Origin: JANQQJ01 sp046290575
Lineage (GTDB): Bacteria; Pseudomonadota; Alphaproteobacteria; SMXS01
Length of the DNA stretch: 64,000 nt
Reading direction: 5' to 3'
Assembly: GCA_046290575.1 (NCBI GenBank)
Contig: JBKAGX010000001.1
Coordinates: forward strand, 1,156,818-1,220,817
Under the pieces are notes generated by a model that did not search any database, had not been told where the DNA came from, and worked only from the letters and a program-made list of their open reading frames with translations. This document shows, piece by piece, positions 25,513 to 34,333 of the stretch (positions are counted from its first letter, which is position 1; every line of letters begins with the position of its first letter). Both the position numbers and the translations under genes were made by a program.

Positions 25513-26721
25513 TCAGACGCGTTCGATGATGGTGGCGGTGCCCATACCGGCGCCGATGCACAAGGTGACTAGAGCGGTATTGAGGTCACGGCGTTCCAGC
25601 TCGTCGAGCACGGTGCCCATGATCATCGCGCCGGTCGCGCCCAGCGGATGGCCCATGGCGATGGCGCCGCCATTGACGTTGATATCCTTGTGGTCGATGT
25701 CGAGTGCCTGCATGAAGCGCAGGACGACGGAGGCAAAGGCCTCGTTCAGCTCCCACAAGTCGATATCATCGGGCGTCATGCCGGCACGCTTCAGCGCTTT
25801 TTCAGCCGCGAAGGATGGACCGGTCAGCATGATGGTGGGTTCGGACCCTACGTCGGCAAAGGCCTTGATCCGGGCGCGCGGCTTCATGCCGGTGACCGCT
25901 TCCATTTCAGCGCTGCCGACCAGAACGGCGGCCGAGCCATCGACGATGCCCGAACTGTTGCCCGCATGATGCACATGGTCGAGCTTTTCAATCTCAGGAT
26001 ATTTCTGCAGCGCGACGCTGTTGAAGCCGAACTGGTCGCCGGTTTCGGCAAAGGACGGCTTCAGCGAGGCCAGCGACTGCATGGTCGTTTCCGGCCGCAT
26101 GTGTTCGTCGCGGTCGAGGATGGTAATCCCAAGATCGTCTTTGACCGTCATCACGGATTTGTCGAAACGCCCTTCATCCCAGGATTCCTTGGCCCGGCGC
26201 TGGCTTTCGATGGCGTAGGAGTCCACATCGTCACGGCTGAATCCATATTTGGTCGCGATCAAATCGGCACTGATGCCTTGCGGCACAAAGTGAGTCTTGA
26301 TGGCGACTGCGGGGTCGGTCGCCCAGGCCCCACCGGACGAACCCATGGGCACGCGCGACATGCATTCGGTGCCGCCGCCAATGGCGAGATCAGCCTGGCC
26401 GGCCATGATCTTGGTCGCGGCATAGTTGGTCGCCACAAGGCCGGAGGCGCAAAACCGGTTAACCTGCACGCCGGCGACATCCTCGGAATAATCCGCATTG
26501 AGCGCCGCGACACGGGGCAGCACGGCGCCCTGTTCGCCGACCGGTTCAACAATGCCCCAGACAATGTCGTCAACAAGACTGGTGTCGAGGTCGTTGCGCT
26601 CACGCACTTCCTTGAGCACAGCGGTGGTCAGCGAAATCGGCGTGACCTCGTGCAGGCTGCCGTCTTTCTTGCCGCGGCCGCGTGGGGTGCGGACGGTGTC
26701 GTAGATGAATGCGTCTGCCAT
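25513..26721 (-). CDS. Acetyl-CoA acyltransferase (3-ketoacyl-CoA thiolase)
   Basis: 402 residues of a degradative thiolase. The nucleophilic cysteine is C91 in 'VNRFCASG', the catalytic His is in 'GGAIAMGHPLGATGAM' and the second Cys in 'TLCIGAGMGTA'. It cleaves 3-ketoacyl-CoA with CoA to acetyl-CoA and a shortened acyl-CoA and would be the beta subunit partner of the adjoining split FadJ-type proteins. It lies between the acyl-CoA dehydrogenase (61 bp upstream) and the hydratase part (22 bp downstream), giving a full beta-oxidation cycle in one operon. Confidence 0.95.
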   Translation of the reverse strand: MADAFIYDTVRTPRGRGKKDGSLHEVTPISLTTAVLKEVRERNDLDTSLVDDIVWGIVEPVGEQGAVLPRVAALNADYSEDVAGVQVNRFCASGLVATNYAATKIMAGQADLAIGGGTECMSRVPMGSSGGAWATDPAVAIKTHFVPQGISADLIATKYGFSRDDVDSYAIESQRRAKESWDEGRFDKSVMTVKDDLGITILDRDEHMRPETTMQSLASLKPSFAETGDQFGFNSVALQKYPEIEKLDHVHHAGNSSGIVDGSAAVLVGSAEMEAVTGMKPRARIKAFADVGSEPTIMLTGPSFAAEKALKRAGMTPDDIDLWELNEAFASVVLRFMQALDIDHKDINVNGGAIAMGHPLGATGAMIMGTVLDELERRDLNTALVTLCIGAGMGTATIIERV

Positions 26722-26782
26722 TCGTAGGGTCCTTTCGGAAGAAGAGTAAGTCCTCGGATACGGGGCTAATGCGAGATAGGCG

Positions 26783-28573
26783 TCAGAAAGCTTCGGCGGG
26801 CATAGCCATCATGGAATCGCCGCCGGCTTCGATTTTGCGCAGAAGGCTGTCGGTTTCCGGCAGGATCCGGTCGAAGAAGAACTGCGCCGTGGTCAGCTTG
26901 TTTTCATAGAACGGCTTATTATCGGCGCCGTTGGACAGCTTGGCATTGGCGGTCTTCGCGGCCATCGCCCATACATAGGCAAAGGCGGTCAGCGCCATAA
27001 GCTTCAGATAATCTGTGGAAGCGGCGCCTGCATTGTCCGGGTTGGCCATACCGTGCTGCATCAGCCACATGGTCGCCTGTTGAAGCTGCCCGGCAACCCG
27101 GCCCAGCTCGGCGGCATGCTTGCCGATCGCCGCATCGTCCTTGTTCTCGTTGGCGAATTGCTGCACCTCGGCAAAGAAGGCCTGAACCGCGCGGCCGCCA
27201 TTCTGGGCCAGCTTGCGGCCAACCAGATCAAGCGCCTGAATGCCGTTGGTGCCTTCGTAGATCGGGGCGATGCGGGCATCGCGCAGGAACTGCTCCATGC
27301 CGTGCTCGGCGATATAGCCATGGCCGCCATAGATCTGCAGCGACTGGCTGGCCACCTCGACGCCCATATCGGTGAAATAGGCTTTCACCACGGGGGTCAT
27401 CAGCGCGACGAAATCATCGGCTTTCTGGCGGACGTCCTCATCCGGATGCCGGTGTGACAGGTCGATGTTCAGGCCCGTCATTCCGGCCAGCGCGCGGGCG
27501 CCTTCGGTAAATGCCCGGCCGGTCATCAGCATTTTGCGGACATCCGGGTGCACGATGATCGGGTCGGCGGCCGTGTCCGGGCTCTTGGCGCCGGAGATTG
27601 AACGGCCCTGAATGCGCTCACGCGCATAGGTTACAGCGTTCTGGTAGGACACTTCGGCAATGCCCAGGCCCTGCATGCCGACGCCCAGCCGGGCCTCGTT
27701 CATCATGGTGAACATGGCGGGCATGCCCTTGTGCTCTTCCCCGACCAGATAGCCGACGGCGTTGTCATAGTTCATGACGCAGGTGGCGTTCGAATGGATG
27801 CCCATCTTGTGTTCAATGGAGCCGCAGGAAACGCCGTTGCGCTCGCCCAAAGATCCATCGTCATTCACCAGTACTTTCGGTACGAGGAACAGGCTGATGC
27901 CCTTGGTTCCTTCGGGCCCACCGGGAATTTTCGCCAGCACCAGATGCAGGATGTTCTCGGTCAGGTCATGTTCGCCGGCGGAGATGAAGATCTTGGTGCC
28001 GGTGATCCGGAACGTACCGTCGTCCTGGGGTTCGGCCTTGGTGCGGATCATGCCGAGATCGGTGCCGCAATGCGGCTCTGTCAGGTTCATGGTGCCCGAC
28101 CATTTGCCCTCGATCATGTTGGGCAAATATTTGTTTTTCAGTTCTTCCGAGCCATGCGCTTCCAGCGCTTCAGCAGCGCCTTTCGTCAGGCCGGGATACA
28201 TGCCGAAGCCCCAATTGGCGGCGATCATCATTTCCGACACCGCCAGCCCCAGCACCTGCGGCAGCCCTTGGCCGCCGTAGTCAGGCGTCGATGTCAGCGC
28301 CTGCCAGCCGCTTTCCCGGTAGAGGTCATAGGCTTCCTTGAAGCCAGATGGCGTGGTGACGACACCGTCATTCCAGGTGCAGCCTTCCTGATCGCCGCTG
28401 TGATTGATCGGGTGCAGCACTTCTGATGCCATCTTGCCGGCTTCATCGAGAATCGCGCTGACGATATCGGGGGAGGCGTCTTCGAAACCCGGCAGGTTGG
28501 AATATTTGTCGATGCCCAGGAAGTCGTAGAGCACAAACTTCATGTCATCGATCGGTGCGGTATAGGTGGTCAT
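26783..28573 (-). CDS. Long acyl-CoA dehydrogenase (FadE-type, extended C-terminus)
   Basis: 596 residues, about 200 longer than the short dehydrogenases. Core signatures: 'MNLTEPHCGTDLGMIRT' and 'KIFISAGEHD' (FAD/substrate), 'QIYGGHGYIAEHGMEQFLRD' and 'IYEGTNGIQALDLVGRKL' (C-terminal catalytic region). The extra C-terminal helices (about 470-596) are the added domain of the long alphaproteobacterial dehydrogenases. It makes 2-enoyl-CoA, the first step of the cycle completed by the thiolase and split FadJ genes downstream. The start overlaps the stop of the MerR regulator gene by ATGA, so the two are translationally coupled. Confidence 0.94.
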   Translation of the reverse strand: MTTYTAPIDDMKFVLYDFLGIDKYSNLPGFEDASPDIVSAILDEAGKMASEVLHPINHSGDQEGCTWNDGVVTTPSGFKEAYDLYRESGWQALTSTPDYGGQGLPQVLGLAVSEMMIAANWGFGMYPGLTKGAAEALEAHGSEELKNKYLPNMIEGKWSGTMNLTEPHCGTDLGMIRTKAEPQDDGTFRITGTKIFISAGEHDLTENILHLVLAKIPGGPEGTKGISLFLVPKVLVNDDGSLGERNGVSCGSIEHKMGIHSNATCVMNYDNAVGYLVGEEHKGMPAMFTMMNEARLGVGMQGLGIAEVSYQNAVTYARERIQGRSISGAKSPDTAADPIIVHPDVRKMLMTGRAFTEGARALAGMTGLNIDLSHRHPDEDVRQKADDFVALMTPVVKAYFTDMGVEVASQSLQIYGGHGYIAEHGMEQFLRDARIAPIYEGTNGIQALDLVGRKLAQNGGRAVQAFFAEVQQFANENKDDAAIGKHAAELGRVAGQLQQATMWLMQHGMANPDNAGAASTDYLKLMALTAFAYVWAMAAKTANAKLSNGADNKPFYENKLTTAQFFFDRILPETDSLLRKIEAGGDSMMAMPAEAF

Positions 28574-28998
28574 GGGGCGGCTCTCCTGAAGAGGTCTTCA
28601 TGTTCCAGACGGGCCTGACCCAGGGGCAGGCCTGCATTCAGCTTGTCGAGCAATTCGCAAAACGCGTTCAGCTCATCGATGGTGGCGTCAAGGTCAGCAC
28701 GCTGGGCTTCCAGTGACTTAAGCCGGTCCTGGCATTTCTCCAGCGTAACGCGCCGTTGCGTCGCCCGGTTGTCACCGAGATCGTAAAGGTCCAGCATTTC
28801 GCGGATCTCGGCGAGCGAGAAGCCGACGCGCTTGGCGCGCAAAATCCACGCGAGACGGGTCCGGTCCGGCGCACTGAAAATGCGGTTCTGGCCGTCGCGG
28901 CGCGGGTGCAGCAGGTCCTGATCTTCATAGAAGCGAATGGTCCGCGGGGTGACCCCGAACTCTTTCGACAATTCAGATATGCTGTAGCACTCGCTCAC
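28570..28998 (-). CDS. MerR-family regulator, LiuR-like
   Basis: 142 residues. The N-terminal winged helix is 'YSISELSKEFGVTPRTIRFY' onward with 'LLHPRRDGQNRIF', followed by a dimer coiled coil; no metal-binding cysteines occur at the end, which separates it from metal sensors. Length and context match LiuR, the MerR regulator of branched-chain amino acid and fatty acid degradation in proteobacteria. An 18-bp perfect palindrome sits in the spacer of the promoter in front of it. The gene leads an operon with acyl-CoA dehydrogenase, thiolase and the split FadJ pair, and probably represses it until an acyl-CoA binds. Confidence 0.92.
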   Translation of the reverse strand: MSECYSISELSKEFGVTPRTIRFYEDQDLLHPRRDGQNRIFSAPDRTRLAWILRAKRVGFSLAEIREMLDLYDLGDNRATQRRVTLEKCQDRLKSLEAQRADLDATIDELNAFCELLDKLNAGLPLGQARLEHEDLFRRAAP

Positions 28999-29034
28999 GG
29001 CGGGCGGCTCCCGACTCAGTTCTCCCTGACACCC

Positions 29035-29065
29035 ATTATGTAGTTTACGTTAACGTAAACGTCAA
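29035..29065 (-). promoter_or_regulatory. Promoter with LiuR-type palindrome in the -35/-10 spacer
   Basis: On the minus strand TTGACG (29065-29060) is followed by the palindrome centre TTAA and then TACATAAT. The dyad GTTTACGTTAACGTAAAC (29043-29060) is perfect over 18 bp. Spacing is 17 bp to TACATA or 19 bp to CATAAT; the latter is the long spacer of MerR-controlled promoters. The MerR start codon is about 40 bp downstream. Confidence 0.82.
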
Positions 29066-29094
29066 GTATTGAATTTGTGACCGGAGCCAAACCC

Positions 29095-29177
29095 GTCATT
29101 CCCGCGAAAGCGAGAATCCAGATAAACATTTGAGCTGCTTTACGTGCGGTCTGGATCCCCGCCGGTGCGGGGATGAC
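29095..29177. repeat. 83-bp palindromic intergenic repeat, copy 1
   Basis: Begins GTCATTCCCGCGAAAGC and ends GTGCGGGGATGAC, so its ends pair with each other (GTCATCCCC type arms), and a middle part AATCCAGAT / TCTGGAT also pairs. A same-length relative lies at 30970-31052. This is the common 'GTCATTCCCGCG...GGATGAC' class of repeats found between proteobacterial genes. Confidence 0.85.
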
Positions 29178-29224
29178 ATTGGGGCTGTTGGTCTGCCATT
29201 ACCCCTTCTGATAGAATTGCAGCC

Positions 29225-29557
29225 ATGCCCAGCAACCGGATTACCACGTATCAAGAGTTCTTTCCGTTCTATCTGCGCGAACACAGCAAGCCGGTGACGC
29301 GCGGTCTGCACTATGTTGGCTCAACGCTGGCGCTGGGATCTGTTGTGACAGCCATCGTCACTCAAACCTGGTGGCTGATCGCTGTGGCGCTGGTTGCCGG
29401 CTACGGACCCGCCTGGGTCGCCCATTTCTTTTTTGAGAAGAACCGCCCGGCGACCTTCACCTATCCGCTGTGGTCGCTCCGGGGGGATTATCACATGTAT
29501 CTGCTCTGGCTGACCGGGCGGCTTAAGCCGCGGCTCATCGAGGCCGGTGCGCGCTGA
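29225..29557 (+). CDS. Mpo1-like (DUF962) membrane protein
   Basis: 110 residues of the DUF962/Mpo1 family. The N-terminal 'YQEFFPFYLREHSKPVTRGLHYVGS' carries the family His residues, two hydrophobic segments follow (about 31-52 and 54-72), then 'VAHFFFEKNRPATFTYPLWSLRGDY', also diagnostic. Yeast Mpo1 is an Fe(II)-dependent dioxygenase that alpha-oxidises 2-hydroxy fatty acids; whether bacterial members do so is not settled. The gene stands alone, convergent with the TusA-like gene 32 bp away, and sits after the beta-oxidation operon. Confidence 0.92.
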   Translation: MPSNRITTYQEFFPFYLREHSKPVTRGLHYVGSTLALGSVVTAIVTQTWWLIAVALVAGYGPAWVAHFFFEKNRPATFTYPLWSLRGDYHMYLLWLTGRLKPRLIEAGAR

Positions 29558-29589
29558 CCGGCCCGGACCCTCGAGAGGACAGTAAAGGT

Positions 29590-29820
29590 TCAGGTCCGTT
29601 CGATCACGAACGTCATCTGGTTTTCCGTGCGGTGCCGCGCCAGTAAGGTGTGGCCCGCGTCTCCACAAAACGCCGGCATATCGGTCCAGGACGCCGGATC
29701 GGTTGTGTGCACTTCCAGCACCGTGCCCGGCGCCATCTCCCGCAGAACCTTCTGGGCCCGCAGAACCGGCAGAGGGCATAAAAGCCCGGTGGCGTCGAGG
29801 GTTCTGGTCGCCTGTTTCAA
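29590..29820 (-). CDS. TusA/SirA-family sulfur carrier protein
   Basis: 76 residues if the TTG at 29820 is used. The signature 'LDATGLLCPLPVLRAQKVL' holds the active-site Cys of the CPxP motif, and the C-terminal 'FVIERT' strand matches TusA proteins, which carry a persulfide for tRNA thiolation or other sulfur transfers. Longer in-frame starts (ATG at 29868 or 29889) would overlap the divergent TAXI receptor gene and add residues without similarity to the family, so I prefer the TTG; the start is uncertain. No tRNA-thiolation partner is nearby. Confidence 0.82.
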   Translation of the reverse strand: MKQATRTLDATGLLCPLPVLRAQKVLREMAPGTVLEVHTTDPASWTDMPAFCGDAGHTLLARHRTENQMTFVIERT

Positions 29821-29866
29821 TTGCAGATTCCGTGCTGTAGAGATGATCGTGAGCCAAGGAGGGTGC

Positions 29867-30937
29867 ATGATCCACAACTGGTTGATCAACTACAAGTCCG
29901 CACGGGCGTTGTTGGCGTTTTGGATGCCGGTTGCGCTTTTTTTGACAGGCTGTGACGGTGTTGAGGACCGGTCGCAGAAATCCTTCATTCTGACCACGGC
30001 GTCTACCGGGGGCACGTACTATCCGGTCGGCGTTGCCATCAGCACGCTGGTGAAACTGAATCTGCAGGAAAGCGAGGGTATATCGCTGTCGGCAATCAAC
30101 TCGGCAGGCTCCGGCGAGAACATCAAACTCATGCGCTCCGGCGAAGCCGATTTTGCGCTGATCCAGGGGTTGTTCGGTTTCTGGGCGAAAACCGGCGAGG
30201 GCGTCTGGGGGCAGGCAGGCCCGCAGCTCGGCCTGCGGTCGATCACCATGCTCTGGCCCAATGTGGAGCATTTCGCCATCCGGTCGGATGCGGTCGAGAC
30301 AGGCACGCTGGCGGATTTGCGCGGTCTTGATGATGGCCTGTTCGGCGTCGGCAACCGCAATTCCGGGGCGATGGAATCCACCAAGCGTATCCTGCAATCG
30401 CTGGGCATCGAGCAGGACCGGGACCTTCGGTTTGCCTATCTCAGCTATAACGCGTCCGCCGATGCGCTGCAGAACGGCACCATCGATGGCTTCAGCGCGC
30501 CAGCCGGTGCGCCGGTTAGCGCGGTGTCACGCGCCATGGCGGCGATCGGTGAGGACATGGCGATCCTGACCATCACGCCTGAGGAATTGGCGGAGTTGAA
30601 TGAAGGGATCGGGCTGTGGACGGCGTTCGAGGTGCCGGCGGGGACCTATCCGGGGCAGGACGAGGCGCTGTTGACGGCAGCGCAGCCCAATTTCCTTGCG
30701 GTGAATGCCGATGTGGATGACGAGGTGGTCTACCAGATCACCAAAGTCATATTTGAAAATCTGCCATTTCTCTATTCGGTCCATCGGGCGACGCGATCGA
30801 TCACGCTGGACACAGCGATGATCGGGTTGCCCGTGCCGCTGCATCCGGGCTCGGTGCGCTACTTTGCCGAACAGGGGCTCCAGATTCCACAGGCCCTTGT
30901 GCCGCTGGAGATGATCGGGGCGACTGATGCTCCTTAG
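29867..30937 (+). CDS. TAXI-family TRAP transporter solute-binding lipoprotein
   Basis: 356 residues from the ATG at 29867, preceded by AAGGAGGG; the frame is open further upstream but that part is antisense to the TusA-like gene. The lipobox is 'LFLTGC' (C29). The mature part opens with 'ILTTASTGGTYYPVGVAIST', the hallmark of TAXI receptors, followed by 'SAGSGENIKLMRSGEADFAL' and a conserved 'FGVGNRNSGA'-like ligand loop. It captures a dicarboxylate, glutamate-like or other organic acid in the periplasm for the fused permease encoded after the 83-bp repeat. Probably the first gene of a two-gene transport operon. Confidence 0.92.
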   Translation: MIHNWLINYKSARALLAFWMPVALFLTGCDGVEDRSQKSFILTTASTGGTYYPVGVAISTLVKLNLQESEGISLSAINSAGSGENIKLMRSGEADFALIQGLFGFWAKTGEGVWGQAGPQLGLRSITMLWPNVEHFAIRSDAVETGTLADLRGLDDGLFGVGNRNSGAMESTKRILQSLGIEQDRDLRFAYLSYNASADALQNGTIDGFSAPAGAPVSAVSRAMAAIGEDMAILTITPEELAELNEGIGLWTAFEVPAGTYPGQDEALLTAAQPNFLAVNADVDDEVVYQITKVIFENLPFLYSVHRATRSITLDTAMIGLPVPLHPGSVRYFAEQGLQIPQALVPLEMIGATDAP

Positions 30938-30969
30938 CCTGATTGTAACTTTGATTCCTGATTCTTCTT

Positions 30970-31052
30970 GTCATTCCAGCGAAAGCGGGAATCCAGATCA
31001 ACGTTTGAGCTGCTCCACCGATGGCCTAGATCGCCGCCTGTGCGGGGATGAC
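30970..31052. repeat. 83-bp palindromic intergenic repeat, copy 2
   Basis: Same length and layout as the copy at 29095, beginning GTCATTCCAGCGAAAGCGGG and ending GTGCGGGGATGAC, with shared inner text AATCCAGAT and GTTTGAGCTGCT. It separates the TAXI receptor from its permease, and its last ATG (31048) is in frame with the permease. Confidence 0.85.
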
Positions 31053-31080
31053 GGGACCTTCTCTGGTGCGGGGTTCCGCT

Positions 31081-33126
31081 GTGACCCTTGATAAGTCGCT
31101 GATTGCGCCGCACCGCCTGCGTGACCGGCTGGTGTTCTGGCTCGGCGTGGCGATTTCGCTGGCGCATCTCTACGCCAACCTGCTCGGCACCTTGCCTGAA
31201 CTGTGGATGTCGGCGCTGCACTTCGCGCTGTTCGCTGCATTGACGGCGCTGATTCTGCCGACCCTGAGCCTGCGGGCGGCGCTTTCCATCAGCCTTCTGG
31301 CATTGGCAGGCGGGGTCTATGTCATCATCGGCGAACAGCCCCTCTTTGAACGCGGCCTGATGTTTTCACCGCTCGATTGGATCTTTGCGCTGGGAACAAT
31401 CCTGCTGGCGTTGGAACTGGTGCGCCGGACGACGGGCCTTTTCATTCCGGTCGTGATCATTCTGGCGGTGTTCTACGTGGTGTGGTGGGGGCGTTATGTG
31501 CCCGGGGTGCTGCACTTTCCCGGCCTGTCACTCGAGACGATTGCGTTTCGCAGCTATTTCAGCGGCGACGGCATGTTCGGACCCATCGCCCGGATATCTT
31601 CGACCTTTGTCTTCATGTTCATTCTGTTCGGCGCATTCTTGATTCGCTCGGGCGCGGGTGAGTTCGTGATCGAAATGGCCAAGGCCGTCGCTGGGAAAAT
31701 CACCGGCGGGCCGGGGTTTGTCGCCGTCATGAGCTCGGGGCTGACCGGGACAGTGACCGGGTCGGCTGTCGCCAACACGGTGACAACCGGCGTCATCACC
31801 ATTCCGTTGATGAAGCGCGCAGGCTTCCCACCGAAATTCGCCGCCGGGGTCGAGGCTGCGGCCTCCACCGGCGGCCAGTTGATGCCACCGATCATGGGGG
31901 CAGGGGCCTTTGTGATGGCCAGCTATACGCAGATTCCCTATCTGCAGATTGTCGCTGTCTCGCTGCTGCCTGCACTGCTCTATTTCGCGTCGATCTGTTT
32001 CTTCGTGCGCATCGAAGCGAAGAAGCGGGGCATCGCCGCGACAGATGAAGACGGGCCTGCCCTGGGCAAGGTACTTGTAACGCGCGGGCCATCCTTCCTG
32101 ATCCCGATCGCGGTGTTGATCTGGCTGCTGGTGGACGGCTTTACGCCCACTTACGCCGCGGGCATCGCCATCCTCACCGTCATCGTCTCATCCTGGCTCA
32201 CGCCGGACCGGATGGGGCCGAGAGCCATTGTGGAGGCGCTGGCGCTTGGGGCGCGTAACATGGCGTTTACTGCGGTTTTGCTTGTTACAATCGGCCTTGT
32301 GGTCAATGCGGTTGCCACTACCGGGATCGGCGCGACGTTCTCGATCATGATCAGCAGCTGGGCGGACGGCAATCTTTTCATTGCGATTCTGCTGGTGGCG
32401 GCGGCTTCGCTTGTGCTGGGCGCGGGCCTTCCGGTGACCGCCAGCTATATTGTGTTGGCGACGCTTTCAGCGCCGGCGCTGTATCACATGATTGCGGGCA
32501 CCCACCTGGTTGAGGCCCTGATGAACGGTACGCTGGCTGAGGGCGCGATTCAGGTGCTCGCAGCCGCGCGCCCGGAGCTTGCTGAGGTGCTGGGCGCGCC
32601 GATGACCAAGTTCGCTGCCGAACAACTGGCGGCGAGCATCGCACCCGACCTGATGCCGTTGGTGGTGGATCGGGGCCTCGACGCGGCTCTGCTGACGACG
32701 GCGCTTCTGTCAGCGCATATGATCATCTTCTGGCTCAGCCAGGACAGCAATGTAACCCCGCCAGTCTGCCTTGTGGCCTTTGCCGCGGCGGCGATTGCAA
32801 AAACCCCGCCGGTCGCGACGGGCTTCATGGCCTGGAAGATCGCCAAGGGCCTCTACATCATTCCGTTCCTGTTCGCCTATACGCCCATCCTGTCCGGCGA
32901 CTGGCTGGCGGCGTTACAGGTGTTCGGCTTTGCACTGGTTGGGGTCTATGCGCTGGCCGGGGCGCTTGACGGCTATCTGGAACGCCCGTTGATCCCGCTG
33001 CTGCGGGCCCTGTCTGCGCTGGCGGGCGTGATGTTGCTGTGGCCGGAGCCGCTGACCATCAATCTCACCGGGCTGGCGATTTTTGCGGTCCTTTTTGCGG
33101 TCAGCCGGCGGGCTGCGTCAGCCTAG
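31081..33126 (+). CDS. TRAP transporter fused 4TM/12TM permease
   Basis: About 681 residues with some 16 or more membrane segments, the fused small (DctQ) and large (DctM) membrane subunits of TAXI-type TRAP systems. The DctM signature 'GLTGTVTGSAVANTVTTG' and the repeated inverted one 'GLPVTASYIVLATLSAPAL' are present, with 'EAAASTGGQLMPPIMGAGAF' between. It uses the Na+ gradient to import the acid bound by the TAXI lipoprotein. I place the start at GTG 31081; an ATG at 31048 is open but lies inside the 83-bp repeat. The 3' end overlaps the converging flavin reductase gene by 26 bp. Confidence 0.9.
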   Translation: MTLDKSLIAPHRLRDRLVFWLGVAISLAHLYANLLGTLPELWMSALHFALFAALTALILPTLSLRAALSISLLALAGGVYVIIGEQPLFERGLMFSPLDWIFALGTILLALELVRRTTGLFIPVVIILAVFYVVWWGRYVPGVLHFPGLSLETIAFRSYFSGDGMFGPIARISSTFVFMFILFGAFLIRSGAGEFVIEMAKAVAGKITGGPGFVAVMSSGLTGTVTGSAVANTVTTGVITIPLMKRAGFPPKFAAGVEAAASTGGQLMPPIMGAGAFVMASYTQIPYLQIVAVSLLPALLYFASICFFVRIEAKKRGIAATDEDGPALGKVLVTRGPSFLIPIAVLIWLLVDGFTPTYAAGIAILTVIVSSWLTPDRMGPRAIVEALALGARNMAFTAVLLVTIGLVVNAVATTGIGATFSIMISSWADGNLFIAILLVAAASLVLGAGLPVTASYIVLATLSAPALYHMIAGTHLVEALMNGTLAEGAIQVLAAARPELAEVLGAPMTKFAAEQLAASIAPDLMPLVVDRGLDAALLTTALLSAHMIIFWLSQDSNVTPPVCLVAFAAAAIAKTPPVATGFMAWKIAKGLYIIPFLFAYTPILSGDWLAALQVFGFALVGVYALAGALDGYLERPLIPLLRALSALAGVMLLWPEPLTINLTGLAIFAVLFAVSRRAASA

Positions 33127-33634
33127 CGTATTTGCTCTGGTGAAAGATCAGCGGCTCGGCGTCATTCTGCCGTTCCGCACGCAGGACGCGGCACAAGAAG
33201 ATAATGTGATCCCCACCCTCCAGGCGCTCTTCCAGCGTGCAGTCGAATGCGGCAATGCTGTCTTTCAGGATTGGTGCCCCGGTTGACCAGGTTCGGAACC
33301 CGTTCGAGTCGAGCGTCTTGTCGTCAGACATCGCTTGGCGGTTCGAAATCTCTTCCTGGTCCTGGCACAGCACGTTGACCGCGAAATTGTTGGCGGCCAT
33401 GAAATGCTCATATTGATCAGATGTTTTTGACAGGCTGAACAGTATCAGCGGCGGTTCCAATGACACCGACGAGAACGAGTTCATTGTCACACCGATGGGG
33501 GTGCCGTCCTCCGTTTGTGTCGTCACAATGGTGACGCCGGTTGCAAAACAGCCCAAGGCCTTGCGCAGGCTGAGGGGGTCGAGATCGGAAGAATCAGTCA
33601 CGGCGCGCCCGCTATTGGTTGAAACAGGCGCCAT
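33101..33634 (-). CDS. Flavin reductase-like domain protein
   Basis: 177 residues from the ATG at 33634. 'ALGCFATGVTIVTTQTEDG' and 'GVTMNSFSSVSLEPPLILFSL' are the core of the flavin reductase (HpaC/FMN-binding split-barrel) domain, followed by 'FAVNVLCQDQEEISNRQA' and 'HIIFLCRVLRAE'. It would use NADH or NADPH to make reduced FMN or FAD for a partner monooxygenase; the LLM oxidoreductase or other oxygenases of the window are possible users but none is adjacent. The frame is open 138 bases upstream, but that would run into the divergent DUF2889 gene. Confidence 0.9.
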   Translation of the reverse strand: MAPVSTNSGRAVTDSSDLDPLSLRKALGCFATGVTIVTTQTEDGTPIGVTMNSFSSVSLEPPLILFSLSKTSDQYEHFMAANNFAVNVLCQDQEEISNRQAMSDDKTLDSNGFRTWSTGAPILKDSIAAFDCTLEERLEGGDHIIFLCRVLRAERQNDAEPLIFHQSKYARLTQPAG

Positions 33635-33740
33635 TGATTTCAGAAAGGCCGCCCGAGCGCAAGCAGGGTTTCGCCCCCGATCTTGCGGCGCGCGCAGCCG
33701 CTGCGCATAGTGGCGCCCGATCAGACAATGGAGATGCCCC

Positions 33741-34310
33741 ATGCCGCTATCGGTACCACAGGACGGCCGCACGCCGCTGCATACCCGCGATATCGTGATG
33801 AACGCGTTCTACCGCGAAGAAGATGGGCTGTGGGACATTGAAGGCCGGGTACGGGACGTGAAGGCCTATTCCTATGAAAGCGCGGCGCGCGGCAAGGTAG
33901 TTGCCGGCGAGCCGGTCCACGACATGAACATTCGTATGACTGTGGACCGGACTTTCACCGTGGTGGACATTGAGGTGAAGATGGACGCGTTTCCGTTTTC
34001 CATCTGCAATGAGGTTGAGCCCAATTTCGATGCGATCAAGGGGCTGAAGATCGGCCCGGGCTGGATGAAGCGGGTCCGCGAACAGGTCGGCGGCAAGCAT
34101 GGTTGCACGCATGTGGTGGAATTGTTTGGCCCCATGGCGACGGTCGCTTTTCAGGCGATCCCGACGCATATGCGCCAGATGAATGAGGGCCAGCCGGAAG
34201 ACCCCAACAAGCCAAAGCGCAAACCGCACGCGCTGGGCGGCTGCCACTCCTGGGCCTATGACAGCCCGGTCGTCAAAGAGCTGCTGCCGGAATGGTATCA
34301 GGGCGATTAG
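33741..34310 (+). CDS. DUF2889 domain protein
   Basis: 189 residues of DUF2889, a family common in aromatic- and steroid-degrading bacteria with no proven function. Recognisable blocks: 'YREEDGLWDIEGRVRDVK', 'GEPVHDMNIRMTVD', 'HGCTHVVELFGPMATVAFQ' and 'LGGCHSWAYDSPVVK' with conserved His and Cys that could bind metal. It is divergent, by 106 bp, from the flavin reductase gene, so the two may share a control region. Cytoplasmic; no signal peptide. Confidence 0.9.
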   Translation: MPLSVPQDGRTPLHTRDIVMNAFYREEDGLWDIEGRVRDVKAYSYESAARGKVVAGEPVHDMNIRMTVDRTFTVVDIEVKMDAFPFSICNEVEPNFDAIKGLKIGPGWMKRVREQVGGKHGCTHVVELFGPMATVAFQAIPTHMRQMNEGQPEDPNKPKRKPHALGGCHSWAYDSPVVKELLPEWYQGD

Positions 34311-34333
34311 GGAATCTGCCGGGTTCGGAGTTG

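Noticed and set aside
23406..26727. Long plus-strand frames (411 and 359 codons) opposite the beta-oxidation operon
   Set aside because: They mirror the dehydrogenase and thiolase genes and show no family motif.
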